From Paludibacteraceae bacterium (GTDB lineage Bacteria > Bacteroidota > Bacteroidia > Bacteroidales > Paludibacteraceae): 56,721 nt of DNA. The stretch is taken from positions 1-56,721 of the forward strand of contig JAILLP010000030.1 in NCBI GenBank assembly GCA_024693065.1, given 5' to 3'. The position numbers and the translations under genes are program-made. Under the pieces are notes generated by a model, which was not told where the DNA came from, made no database searches, and saw only the letters and a program-made list of their open reading frames with translations. How positions within the stretch are numbered: position 1 is the stretch's first letter; every line of letters starts with the position of its first letter. This document shows, piece after piece, positions 8,180 to 23,100 of this stretch.

Positions 8180-11100
8180 ATGAGGCGTTTATTAGCTGGA
8201 AATTTGTTTTTGAAGTTCTTTTTTGTAACTCTTTTTATCTCTTGGGAATTGTGTGCTTCGGCGCAGGTCATATCAGGACCTACTGAAGCTTGTGTGGATG
8301 ACCCGGTTGCGTTTGAGGTGACTGATCGTGGACCAATCGCTCCTGCTGAACCTTTGCAGTGGTGGATTTCGAAGGGTGATAGGAACCATTACGAGGCGTA
8401 TAAGCAGACTCGGCGAAATAGAATGGTGCTGAATGCGATGCCTAACCAAGAACAAATTTATGTGATGGTCACGAAAGTGGGCGACGATAAACCTGAAAGA
8501 GGTACGGATGATAGTCGAAAAAAGGTGTCGTTGAAAACAAGTGGTTGTCGTGACATGCAGTGCCAAGAGACCGCCACGGGAGATTATTATTTCGGAACGG
8601 ATTTCACCCCGAAGTATGGTGGTACAAACCAAGAATTTACCGGAGATCCGAACCAGTTGGTTAATTATTTCCCGAATGAGGTGTATGTGGGTAAGCAAAC
8701 TAACGCATATTCGTTCAATTTAAGGACCACGGAGGATTTGATAGCTAACCGAGATGTTCCGACGGGCTTTTTGCCACAAACGGAAGTCTCCAATTATTAT
8801 CTGGATGTGGATTTGACGAAGTGTGATGGTGAACCTTATCCTTTTCAAGTGAATTTTACCGACCCTTATTATAAAGTTGGTACGACAAAACTCTCTTTTA
8901 ACATATTGATTAGAGCTTATTTGTACATTGGTTGTACCACTACCCAGGAATATAAGGTAAAGTTTGAGGGTAACTATGGAACTGAAGTGGCCAATGTGGA
9001 AGCCGCCATCTATGTCTTGGACATGAATACGGGGAATGATTATTATTACGCAACGAATAGTAATAGACAACCTCAAATGTCTATGACTGGTAGAAATATA
9101 GACGGTGTGGTTAACCCAGGTCAAGGAACTGGAGTTTTGAAGGGTGAACAGTTGCTGCCTGGTCATATGTATCGTATTGACATGATCTATTCTGGAAAGT
9201 TCACAGGTCAGCGACAATCCTTCGGTTTCCAGCCTAAATTTTTCACTTCTAACAAAAAGGAGTGTAAAGAAGGTAATCGTTTGTTAATCGACTACATCAG
9301 TTATGAGACGGAGGCGGTGTGTGTGACTCCTCGTCTTGCTTGTGTGGGAGATGCCGTGTTGGTGAATACGGCGGGTTTCCCTGCAATGTCTGATATTGAC
9401 TGGTACAAGAAAGTTGGGAATAACTTTGCCCCAATACCTAATCCGGAGGTGACGTATGTGCTTACGAATGGTAGGAAGAAACAGGCTTATATTAAGTTGA
9501 TGAATTGGGGTGTGACTACATACCGAGTTCAATCTTCCTCTCATTCTTCTACTTATGTTGATTTCGATCTTACGGGTGAGGATTGTGATGATGTGTTGCA
9601 TCCGCTCATATCGGGTACGGACCCTGTCTGTGCTGGAGGTGGACTGGCTGTGACTTCCCAATATTTCGTTACGAACAAGGATGCCCTTAAGTTCATGGAA
9701 GGAAGTAAGGAATACCATTGGACATTGACTGCTCCGAGTGGTGCTGATGTCACTGAATATATCACTTCTCAGGAAGGCCCGGAGTATGACCGAATCGCCA
9801 TTACTTTCCCACCGGATGCGGAGGGAAGCGACCGTTTGGATTTACCATATGTCATCACCATGGTGCCTCATGTTGGGGGATTCGCACATGATGAATTTAA
9901 AGTTTCCAAGGAGATCTATTTGAGAATGATACCTGACTTGTCAGGTTTGACCATGGAAGCCGAACCGATTTGTCCGGGTGTGCCGGATGTGACTACCGCA
10001 ACGGTAAAGGGAATTGAGTCTGTGACAGATCAGTCTCCTGATTATACCTATAGTTGGAAAATCATGAACAATACTTATTCAACCAATAGTTCATCTTTCC
10101 GACCTGATCCAGTATTTGAGGTGCCGCTGACTCCTCATACGAATTTCTGTACCATTACGGAGGATGCGAATTTCCCTTGTACTTTCATTGTGAACAACCA
10201 TGGTTGTGAGGCTTCCATTACGGAAAATGTACTTGTCCAAAAAATGGATGATCCGTATTTCGTCAGGTATGGTACTCGTCTGAAACCTGACTCTATCCTG
10301 GAGGAAATCCGTTCTGTGAATCAGAATTGTAAGGCTGAGGGATATTATCTGGACACCGCGAATTCCTATGTGTTCTGCGGAGAAAAGACGGTTACCGTGG
10401 AGTTCTCCCACGAAGGTGGCGCATATGTCAATTATACGGATAGCATACATAAAAATCTTACAATGGATAAGGGTGTGAACCTTTTCCGGGTTACGGTTAC
10501 GGATGCGTGCGGTAATACGGCAAGATATTATAACAAGGTTTTGGTCAATGACTATACCCCTCCGACCATTACGTGTCCAAACAATGTGACACTTTATCCT
10601 GTAAATGAGTGTGATACTATTTGGAAAATCGTGCCTGCCGTGGCTACAGACAATTGCGATGAACCGATCCTTAAGTATCGTATTGATAACGATCCAACGT
10701 GGGAGGAGTTTTATGCGGGTGATGTAATACAACTGGATCAGGGTTCGTATACGTTCCATTGGCAGGCTTCCGACCTTTCAAACAAGGCTAGCGTCTGTTC
10801 GACTCGAGTCGTTGTCGCGGATTCGGTGAAACCTATCATTAAAATTAATACATCCAACGACCCGAATGGCGCTTGTAACCCGTACATCGTTGCCCCTACG
10901 TTCGTGGCTGAGGATAACTGTACTCCTTCGAATGAAATGACCGTGGAAGTGACGTCCCCAGGCGAGGAAATCACAACCGGTTGTATGTACACCCAGACAT
11001 GGGTGGCGAACGTGAAGGATGCGAGTGGCAACAAGGCGGATTCGGTGGCGGTCACTTATACCTGGAAGCAGGATCTCATACCTCCTACCATGACGGGCAC

Positions 11101-14100
11101 ATTGCCTGATGTGACGGTGTATGGCTGTTCTGTCTCAGATGCCTCTATACCTGATCCTGTTACCTCCATCGCTGCTTTAGAGGCGTTGGCTGATGGACTG
11201 GATGTCAGTGACAACTGTACCGCGGATGCTGATCTGACTATTTCCAGTTCGGATGCTGCCCCTGTAGGTTCTTGCCCTGTCGTGGTGGTGCGTACCTATA
11301 GAATCACGGATGAGTGTGGCAAGTATAAGGACTTTAACCAAAACATTTATATTCAGCAAGCTGACTTCAGTATGCCGGTTAATCGGGATACTAATGTTAG
11401 TTGTCCTGCGGATGTCGTTTCTCCGCGCTTGCCTGAAGTGAAGGATGCCTGTGGACATGTGCTTGAGCCTACTGACTCGGTGATCGGTGCGAAGCCGACC
11501 TGTACCGGGGATGTGGTTTACCGATATACTTATGAGGATTGCGCAGGGAATAGCCATGACTGGACATTCACCTATCATGTGATCCTCCCTACGTTTAATC
11601 TGGAACCTGATGGCGCTTTGACCGTTCATTGCGCATCGGAGATAGATCCTCCGACACCTCCTGTCATGAAGGATTTCTGCGGAAGGACGCTCACCGTTCC
11701 GTCGCCAACGGTTAATCCTACAACTTTCCCTTCGTGTGAAGGAACGGTTACCTATACGTACAATTACGTGGATTGTGCGGGTAATGAGAAACCTTGGAAG
11801 TTTGTCTATACGATCGAGAAGAGGGCTCCTGTGATCGATTCGGACGGGTTCGCTACTTCTAGGAACATCTCTTGTATCACCGATACCGCCGCTTTGGCTT
11901 CGAACATGGTTCCTACTGCCGTTAATGATTGCGGTGTGGCGGTGACTCCTACACTGTCGAAATCTTATAGTTGGGAGGATGGTAAGGAGTTCTGTAAGGG
12001 TACAATCTCTTATGTCTATACTTATACCGACTGCGGTAAGTCCAGCACATGGACTTACCAATATGTTTTGAATGACAATGTGAAGCCTGTATTCACTTGC
12101 CTCCCTGACGTTTCGAAAACTATCTCGAAATGCCGCGACACAATTGAGTTGACTGCTCCAACGGTCTCAACTCCTTGTACGAGTGTCTCCATCTCCTATA
12201 GGATTAATGATGGTGAAATCCATCCTTACACCGCGCCGTTCGACCAGAATTTCGAGTTGGGTACGACGACCGTGCATTGGTATGCGGTCGATGCTTGCGG
12301 CAATGAGGCGGCGGAGTGTTCCGTGACTTATGAAATCAAGTATAAGCCTGGCTTCGACACGAAGTGTCCTGTCGATCCGAATCTCGTGATAGAAGGTTGC
12401 GACAATCTGACATGGAGCGATGTGAAGACTCATTTGACGGGCGATTATGCTGCGTCTGTCACCAGTACGGAATGTCCGAGCGGGAATACGAAAGTCATAT
12501 CTCCTGTTTTCTACTACAAGAAAGATAACGAGGGGGAGAGCTCTTATGTGGCGTTGACGGACGCCTCCGTCTTCCTCTTCGATGTGAAATACGATCTGAA
12601 ATGGCTCTTCGTTTATGAAGGGGAGAACTTGGAGACTGTGGAGACCTCTTGTTTCTCTACTGTCCTCTTGACCGACACGACTGCTCCTGTGATGAATTGC
12701 GACGCGATTACTTCTGACACATTGCGTCCTTTGGGGTGTGATACGCTCTATAAGTTGATCCCTCCTAAGGGTGTATTCAGTGACGCATGTACAGAGGAGG
12801 ATGATTTGAGATATCTCTTCTATTTGGATAGAACGGGTCCGTTCTACTATGAATTCGATCAAATCGTTTACCGCTTGTCAAGCGGTTCGCACTGGGTTTC
12901 ATGGGCGAGTGTCGATAAACATGACAATTGGTCCGACACGTGTGGCCACGCCATCATTGTGATGGATGTCAACCCGCCTGTCATCACTTGCGCTCCAGTG
13001 GAAAACCTCACCTTGGAGGTGCGTGGTAATCATTGTGACACAACCTTCAACCTCAGTTCTCCTGAAGTGAAGGATTCCTGTGGGGTGGCTGCCGTTTACT
13101 ACAAACTGGCGGATGGCGTGGAGCATCTCTACGACTCCATAACCGCCGCGAATAATAGTGTTACCTTCCCTGTGGGTACGTCTGTCGTTCGGTGGTATGC
13201 GAAGGATGCTTCGGGAAATGTTTCGGATACCTGCAGAAGCACTTATACGGTGAGGGACATGGCGAAACCATCCATCACATGTCATTCTGACACGAGCATC
13301 AAGCTACGCTTGCATTGCGACTCTCTGATCACACTGGATGTGCCTGAGGCGAGCGATAACTGCTCTTACCAATTGTATTACAAGATTGGAACTGGCAGCG
13401 AGAAACTTTATACGACTACGGTTCAGGAAACCTTCCGGTTGGGATCCACAACTGTCACTTGGCGTGCGGTGGACCCTTCCGGTAACGAGGCTACCTGCAC
13501 AACTACCTATACGTTGTCTGATAGCTCGGGCGTGCATATCGTCTGCCCTAAGAACCCGGATTTGCTTATTGAAGTATGTGAGGATCAGCCGTGGAGCGAG
13601 GTGAAGACCCGTTTGACGGGCGACTATGCCGCTTCCGCTAAATACATGGATTGCCAAAACGGTGACAGTATCGTGATTGAACCTGCCTTCTTCTACAAGG
13701 AACAATCCCAGGCTGAGAACGCTTATGTGGCTCTGACGGACGCCTCTAACTTTAAGATGGACGTGAAGTATGACTTGAAGTGGTTGTTCGAGAAGAGTGG
13801 CGGTATCCTGGAGACGGTGAAGGATTCTTGCTTCTCGACGATACTCTTGACCGACACGACCGCACCGGTGGCGAACTGTGCCATCGTGATGCCGGGTCTT
13901 GAACCTCATGGGTGTGACACGTTGTACCTCTTGGAGGCTCCGGACACCGCATTCCACGACAACTGTACGCCTAGTGACGAGCTTGTTTATTGGTACCGTG
14001 TCGATACAAGTGATTTCGTGAATTATGCGGATAGAGTGAATGACAATAAGGTTATCCTTTCAATAGGCGATCATGTTGTTTATTGGTATGCGGTTGATAA

Positions 14101-17100
14101 ACATAACAATGTTTCGGACACTTGCTCTTATACGTTGACTGTGAAGGACATCCTTCCTCCGACGATTCTATGCGATGCGGTTGTCCTTCCTACGTTGAAT
14201 GTTACGCAAAGTTGTGACACGACCTTCAAGGTCGGAGCTCCGACTGTGACGGATTGTGATACGTTCCATGTTTACTATAAACTGGGCGATGGCGTGGAGC
14301 ATCTCTATACCGACTCCTTCAATGTCACCTTCGCTGTGGGCGACACGTTGCTGAAGTGGTACGCGAAGGATACGACGGGTAATGTCTCCGACACCTGTGT
14401 GAAGGAGTACACGGTGAGGGATGTTGCGGCTCCTGTTTTCGATTGCCCTGCCGACACCTCCTTCATGCTCTATCATAGTTGTGATACGACCATGCGCATA
14501 TTCTTCCCGAATGTGACCGATAATTGTAAAGTGACGAGACGCACCTATAGCGTGAACGCTGGCGCTGAGCAGGATTACACGGGAAATGATCTGGTTAAAT
14601 TTGAGTTGGGAGTGACCACCATCACGTGGTTCGCTTACGATGCTTCCAACAATAAGAAGGATTGCTCACGTGCCTATACGGTGACGGATAACACGAGCAT
14701 CACCAAGACTTGCCCAGCGGAGGATGATGTGACCATCAATACTTGTACGGATATGACTTGGGGTGAGGTCTTTGCCCTCTACACGAATGCGCAGAAGGCT
14801 ATCGCGACTCGCCTGAACTGTGCGAACAACGGTGAGGCCATCCATATCGATCCGATCATGCGCTACAAGGCGAGCGACGCTTCGAACGATGCGTATGCTC
14901 CGCTTCTTGATAAAACGGTTTTGACCTACAATGTCTCCTACGATATCCGTTGGGTGTTCGAGAAGAGCGGAACGAACATGGAGGAGATCCATGACAGCTG
15001 CGACAGCAAACTCATCCTCAAGGATACGAGCGTGCCTACGATGGATTGCTCTAAGATCGAGGATATTGTCCTGAAACCGATCACTTGCGATTCTGTTGGT
15101 TATCAGTTCGAGAAGCCTGCGGGTGTCTTCGATGACAATTGCGGCGAGGGGAACCTCAAATACTTCTTCAAACTGGACGATGACGCTACCTTTACGGAAC
15201 TTGCGGCCGCATCGCCTCGCACCGTCACGAACGGTTCCCATACCATCGTGTGGAAGGTGCAGGATCAGATCGGCAATGAGTCCGGCGAGTGTAGCCAATC
15301 TCTGACGGTGCTCGACACCATCGCTCCTGAGATGACATGCCCTACCGATACGACGGTGAAGGTGTTGGCCGGATGCTCCATCACGCTTGACCTCCCTGTC
15401 GCTACCGCTACGGATGCCTGCGGCGAACCGAAGGTGTTCTTCTCCTTCGACGGTGTGTCGTTCACTCAGTTGGGCGCAACCTTCAACCATACGCTTCAGG
15501 TGGGCGATACGACCATCTATTGGTACTCGGAGGATATCCACAATAACTTGACTGACACGTGCCACTATAAGGTGACCGTCCTGGATACCATCGCTCCTAC
15601 GATCACTTGTCCGAGCGATATCTCCATCTCTTTGACCACCGGTTGCGAGACGGATGTGGAGTTCGGTCCTGCCACGGCGGAGGACAACTGCGAGGTGCAG
15701 ACGATCTACTACTCGTATGATAATGCCTCATTCACGGCTTTGCCTACGCTCACCTCTTCCGTGACGAAGAACTTCGCGGTGGGTGACTATACGGTTTATT
15801 GGTATGCGGAGGATAACCATGGTGTTCTTTCCGACACCTGCAAGCAGAAGATCTCCATCTTGGATGACCATACCTTCGATATCAACTGTCCTCCATACTC
15901 GGGCGCTGATCCATTCATCGTGGAGACCTGCACCGAGTTGCCTTGGAAGGACTTGAGCGATAGCCTCTCCAAACTGAATATGAACGCTTCCGCTTCCTAT
16001 ACGGACTGCAAGACGAAGGTCGAGACTCCTATCGATAGCATCATCATGAAGTATTCTGTGAAGGGTTCCAATACTTGGACGCTCTTGAATGATGACGATA
16101 AGATTCCTTACAATACGCCTTACGTGATCCGTTGGGTCTTCGTGAAGGCGGGCGACAATCTCGTGACGAAGGCTGACTCCTGCGAGCTCCCTGTCTTGCT
16201 GAAGGATACGACGGTGCCTTTCTTCAACTGCGACGACATCGATCCTGATTCGGCTGTGGTGGTTGCTGACAGTGTCTGCGAATTGCCTTACAAGGATATT
16301 ACCTTGAATACCTATACGGCTACTGATAACTGCGATGGCGACATCGTCGGTATCCTCTCCACGTCGACGAACCTCGCCGACAGCGTGAAGGCGGAGGATG
16401 TCTTCAAGGTGGGTACGCTCTATAATCTCTATTGGATATTCCAGGATAAGACGGGCAATAAGGTTTATTGCGACCAGAAGTTGATGCTGAATACCAACTT
16501 GAAACCTGTCTTCAACTGCGACTCTTTGAAGAATAGCCCGATTGAGAAGATGTTGGTGGGCACTTGCGACACTGACTCCACATCGTTGGGCATCGTGACG
16601 CCTATCGCTTATGACGCTTGTACGAAGGACCCTATCCCTGGTGTCGGTCATAGAAAGAGCGGCTTGGCGATGAATGGCACGTATAGCGTCGGCCGTGACA
16701 CCATCGTTTGGGTATTCCAAAGCATCTATTCAACATCGCTTGATAGTTGTGAACAATATATCTTTATCCAAAGCGATAAGGAGCTTGAGTTCGATTGTGA
16801 TTCGTTGAATAAAGCTGTGATCGACACCGTCCTGAGTGGTGTGTGCGAAATCAGCGCCGCAGACCTGAAGGTGAACACTCCGTTCGCCATCGATGTTTGT
16901 ACGAAGGATACGATCTTGGGTGTGGGTGTGCGCAAGAGCGGTAAGGCAATGACCGATCCGTATCTCGTGGGCCGTGACACCATCGTCTGGACCTTCACCA
17001 GCGAATATGCGAAGAACTCAGTTGTCTGTGAACAATTTGTCTATATCAAGAGCGACTTGGAGCCGGTGTTCAATTGCGACTCTTTGAAGAACACTCCGAT

Positions 17101-20100
17101 CGATACCGTCCTGAGTGGCGTGTGCGAGATCAGCGCCTCTGATTTGAAGGTGAACACACCGTTCGCCCTCGATGCATGTACGAAGGATACGATTTGGGGC
17201 ATCGGTACCCGCAAGAGCGGTCGTGCGATGACCGAGCCTTATCCTGTGGGCCGTGACACGATCGTTTGGAAGTTTGTCAGCGAATACTCTACGGCTGAGG
17301 TTGAATGTGAACAATATGTATTCATCCAAAGTGACATGGAGCCTACGTTCAATTGCGACTCTCTGAAGAACAGCCCGATCGAGCGTGTCCTGCATGAAGT
17401 CTGCGAAACGGATTCTGTTGGAATGAAGATCACGGTTCCGTTTGCCCTCGACGCTTGTACGAAGGATACGATCTGGGGCGTGGGCACGAGAACGAGCGGT
17501 GAACCGATGGGCGGCATCTACAAGGTGGGACGTGACACCATCGTCTGGAGGTTCGTCAGCGAATATTCTACAGCGGTGGCTGAATGTGAACAATATATCT
17601 ATATTAAGAGCGATAAGAAACTTGAGTTCGATTGCGACTCGTTGAACAATGCTCCGATCGAGCGGGTATTGCATGATGTTTGCGAAATCGACTCTGCTGG
17701 AATGAACTTCACGGTTCCGTTCGCCCTCGACGCTTGCACGAAGGATACGATCTGGGGTGTTGGTGTACGCAAGAGCGGTGAGCCGATGGGCGGTATCTAC
17801 AAGGTGGGTCGCGACACGATCACCTGGACCTTCATCAGTGAGTACTCCACCGATACGGTGGTCTGCGACCAATATATCTTCATCCAGAGCGACAAGGCGC
17901 TTGAGTTCGATTGCGACTCGTTGAAGAATTCACCGATCGAGCGTGAGTTGGATGGTGTCTGTGAAATCGATTCCGCTGGACTGAACCTCACGGTTCCGTT
18001 CGCCCTCGACGCTTGTACGAAGGATACGATCTGGGGCGTGGGCGTACGCAAGAGCGGTGAGCCGATGGGCGGTATCTACAAGGTTGGCCGCGACACGATC
18101 ACCTGGACCTTCATCAGCGAGTACTCCACCGATACGGCTATCTGCGATCAGTATATCTTCATCCAGAGCAACTTGAAACCTAAGTTCGATTGCGACTCGT
18201 TGAAGAATTCACCGATCGATACTGTGTTGAACGGTGTCTGTGAAATCGATTCCGCTAGTTTGAACTTCCAAGTTCCGTTCGCCCTCGATGCTTGTACGAA
18301 CGATACGATCTGGGGTGTGGGCACCCGCAAGAGTGGTCTGCCGATGGGCGGCGTTTACAAGGTGGGTCGCGATACCATCGTCTGGGTGTTCGACAGTGAA
18401 TATTCTACGGCTAACGACACATGCGAGCAATATATCTATATCCAAAGCGATATGAAGCCTAAGTTCGATTGTGACTCTTTGAAGAACGCACCGATCGAGC
18501 GTGTCTTGGAGGGTGTCTGTGAAATCGACTCCGCTGGACTGAATATGATTGTGCCTTTCGCTTTGGACGTATGTACGAATGATACGGTCTGGGGTAAGGG
18601 TACCCGCAAGAGCGGTGAGCCGATGGGTGGCATCTACAAGGTGGGCCGTGATACCATCGTTTGGGTATTCGACAGCGAATATTCTACGGCTAACGATACT
18701 TGCGAGCAGTATATCTACATCCAGAGCGACTTGAAGCCTAAGTTCGATTGCGATTCTTTGAAGAACGCGCCGATCGATACGGTGTTGCATGGTGTTTGTG
18801 AGATCGACTCGGCTGGTTTGAACTTCACGGTACCGTTCGCTCTCGACGCTTGTACGAACGATACGATCTGGGGTAAGGGCACACGTAAGAGCGGTGAGCC
18901 GATGGGCGGCGTCTACAAGGTGGGCCGTGACACGATCGTTTGGGTATTCGACAGCGAATATTCTACGGCTAACGATACTTGCGAACAATATATCTTCATC
19001 CAGAGTGATTTGACTCCTAAGTTCAATTGCGACTCGTTGAAGAACTCACCGATCGAGAAGGTCTTGGACGGTGTGTGCGAAATCACGCCTGCGGACTTGG
19101 GTGTGAAGACTCCGTTCGCTTTCGACGCTTGTACGAACGATACGGTATGGGGCGTCGGCGAAAGAACGAGCGGTCGCTCGATGACCGACACTTATGTTGT
19201 TGGCCCTGATACCATCGTATGGAGATTCATCAGCGAATTCTCCGTTGATACGGCCATTTGTGAGCAATATGTATTTATCCAAAGCAACAAGGGCATTGAG
19301 TTCGATTGCGACTCTTTGAAGAATGCTCCAATCGAGAGGGTGCTCCATGGTGTCTGCGAGGTGGATTCCGCTACCTTGAACTTCCAAGTTCCATTTGCGA
19401 TGGACGGTTGTACGAACGATACGGTATGGGGCGTGGGCACACGCAAGAGTGGTCTGCCGATGGGCGGCACCTACTACGTGGGTCGTGACACGATCGTCTG
19501 GAGGTTCTCCAGCGCCTATACGACGGAGGATGTTCTCTGTGAACAATATATCTTCATCCAGAGCGATTTGACTCCTATCTTCGACTGCGACTCGTTGAAG
19601 AACAGTCCGATCGATACGGTGCTCCACGGTGTCTGCGAGATCGACTCCGCAGGACTGAACTTCCAAGTTCCGTTCGCCCTCGATGCTTGTACGAAGGATA
19701 CGATTTGGGGCGTGGGCGTTCGTAAAAGCGGTGAGCCGATGGGTGGCACCTACAAGGTGGGTCGTGACACCATCGTCTGGACATTCGACAGCGAATATTC
19801 TACAGAAAATGCTGTTTGTGAGCAATATATCTTCATCCAAAGCGATCTGGCTCCTCTGTTCGACTGTGATTCTCTGAAGAACAGTCCAATCGATACGGTG
19901 CTGCATGGTGTGTGTGAAATCGACTCTGCTAGCTTGAACTTCCAAGTTCCGTTCGCCCTCGACGCATGTACGAAGGATACGATTTGGGGTGTGGGTGTTC
20001 GTAAGAGCGGTGAGCCGATGGGCGGCATCTACAAGGTGGGACGTGATACTATTGTTTGGACATTCGCTAGCGAATATGCTACCGATACGGCTGTCTGTGA

Positions 20101-23100
20101 GCAATATATCATCATCCGAAGCGACATGGCTCCTAAGGTTGATTGCGACTCTTTGATGAACAACCCAATCGATACGGTGCTTCATGATGCTTGTGAGATC
20201 AGCGCTGCTGACCTGCATATCAACACACCGTTTGCCCTCGATGTCTGCACGAACGATACGGTTTGGGGCGTGGGCGAAAGGAAGAGTGGCTTGAGCATGA
20301 CCGATAACTTCCGTGTGGGACGTGATACGATCATCTGGCGTTTCATCAGCGAATTCGCTACCGATACGGCTATTTGTGAACAACCGGTATTCATCCGCAG
20401 CGACAAGAAACTCCAGTTCGATTGTGACTCTTTGATGAACTCTCCTGTGGAGCGTGTGTTGGAGGGCGTCTGCGAAATCTCTGCTGCTGACCTGAACCTT
20501 GAGGTTCCTTATGCTATCGATGCTTGCACGGATCAGAAGATCTATGGCGAGGGCGTCCGCAAGAGCGGACGTGGCATGGATGAGTCGTATGTCGTGGGCC
20601 GTGACACGATCGTCTGGACATTCATCAGTGAATATTCCACGGATACGGTTGTCTGCGAACAATTCGTTTATATCCAAAGCGACATCAAACCAGTATTCAA
20701 TTGCGACTCCTTGAAGCAGGAGGTTGTGGAGAAAGTACTGGAGGGTGTTTGCGAGATCAGTGCGGCTGACCTGAACATCGCTACGCCGATCGCTCATGAC
20801 GCTTGCACGAATGAGCCTATCCCTGGCGTTGGTACCCGCAAGAGCGGACGTGCCATGGATGACCCTTATGTGGTCGGCCGTGATACCATCGTCTGGGTGT
20901 TCGACAGCGAGTTCTCTACGCAGAACGACACTTGTGAGCAATATGTCTTCATCCAAAGCGACATGAAGCCTAAGTTTGATTGCGACTCGTTGAAGAACGA
21001 TCCGATCAAGAAGGTGCTTTCAGGTGTATGCGAGATCTCTGCGGCTGACCTGAACGTGAACACACCGTTCGCCCTTGATGTTTGCACAAACGACACGGTA
21101 TGGGGCGTAGGTACACGCAAGAGTGGCAAGGCGATGACGGATAGCTACGTTGTCGGAAATGATACGATCGTTTGGGTGTTCGATAGCGAATACTCTACGA
21201 ACAATGATACTTGTGAACAATATGTATTCATCCAAAGCGATCTGGAACCTAAGTTCGATTGCGACTCGTTGAAGAACGCTCCGATCGAGAAGGTGCTCCA
21301 TGGCGTCTGTGAGATCTCTGCGGAGGATATGGATATCGATACACCGTTCGCCCTCGACGCTTGTACGAATGATACGATCTGGGGCGTCGGCACAAGAAAG
21401 AGCGGACGCGCGATGGATAGCTCTTACGTTGTGGGTCATGACACCATCGTATGGACCTTCACGAGCGTCTACTCGACGGCTGTGGCGGAGTGCGAACAAT
21501 ATGTCTTCATCCAAAGCGACTTGGAGCCTAAGTTCGATTGCGACGAGTTGACGGATACGACCTTGTACCTCGCTATGGACAAGTGCGAGATTCCTGCTGG
21601 ACAATTGATATTGCCTACGCCTGTGGCGAAGGACGCTTGTACGGACGATGATGTGCCGGGCGATCCTACCCGTGATGATGGACTCACGTTGTCTGACGCT
21701 TACCCTGTCGGGACGACTACGGTGACGTGGACGTTCATCAGCCCATACAGTACGACTCCGAAGGTCTGCGAGCAACATGTGATTGTGAAGGATACGATCG
21801 CACCTGTTCCTCATTGCGAGGATCTGGATACGATTCATGCGGATATCACCGCCACTTCTGTCAGCAAGAATTTCACCACTTACGAAGAGGCTGTCGCCGC
21901 TGGCTTGGTGGCTCCTACGTTGGATGACCTTTGCGACGGTGTGATCACCGCTACAGGTCTTCGCGAGGATGGCTCTGCGTTGGAGGGCAACTTCGAAATC
22001 GGTTTGACAACCATCGTATGGACGTATACTGATAAGTCAGGCAACTCAAGCACTTGTACGCAGATTGTACAAGTGGAGGATCATGGCACGGATACGCTCT
22101 TCTGCCCTGGCGATCTTGACGGCAAGGTATTCGCTTGTGTCGAGGACATCCCTGCTGGCTACGACTCCTTCGAGGCGTTCAAGGATGCGGGCGGTTCCTT
22201 CACTACGGAGTATAAGATTGTGGACGGATCATTCCGCTATACGGACACTTATCAAGGCGATTCCTGCTCAATGATCGTGACCAGAAAATATCAGGTGACG
22301 GATACAAGGGGTGATATCGATACTTGCGAGGAGGTTATCTATATCAGGGATACCATCGCTCCAGTATTCGACTTCGTCTTGCGTGATACCACTCTCTCTT
22401 GTGAGGACTCTATCTTCAACCCTATCACGGTGACGGCTACCGACAATTGTGGCAAGGATGTTCGTGTCGAGATGGTGGAGAGCAACGATAGGGGCAAGGA
22501 TCCTTCCTCTTGCGACTACTTCAATTACAACATCAAACGTGTCTACTTTGCATATGATCGATGCGAGAATGTGGATTCCATGATCCAGATCATTGCAATC
22601 CGTGACACGACGGGTCCTACGTTCACTTATCCGGACGGATGGCGCGACACTGTCTTGGCTAAGTCGTTGAAGGGTTGTTTGTTCGAGGTGCCTGATTTCA
22701 CTCTGGATGTGAAATCTATGGTGAACGATAATTGTACGGAAATAGAAAACCTTACTATTTCCCAGAACCCTCCAGCTGGCTCAACTATCCAAAGCTCTAT
22801 GTGGGTATGGGTGCGCGTCTCCGATAAGTGTGGTAACACGGATAGTGTCGCTAAGTATGTGAGAGTTCAGTCTCCTAGCGCGATTGTCTCTTTGGATGCC
22901 TTCTCCACGGATACTTGTGTGACCGACGAGGTGGGTGTCTATTTGGCGAGCCAAAGCATACGTTTCGCTTCAGGTTATGTGGAGCAAGTGATGTATAATG
23001 GCAGAATCCGTAAACTTCCTAGTGTGTTCAGCTACGATTACTATAAGGGTTCTATCTCTCACGAGAATTTGATGTACAGTGATAATCCGAAGACCTATAG

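Noticed and set aside
19046-20956. Long antisense open frame (636 codons) opposite the 93-aa array
   Set aside because: The array period is a multiple of three, so one stop-free antisense frame in a unit is repeated through all units. The translation is itself a periodic shadow, with no start context or family.
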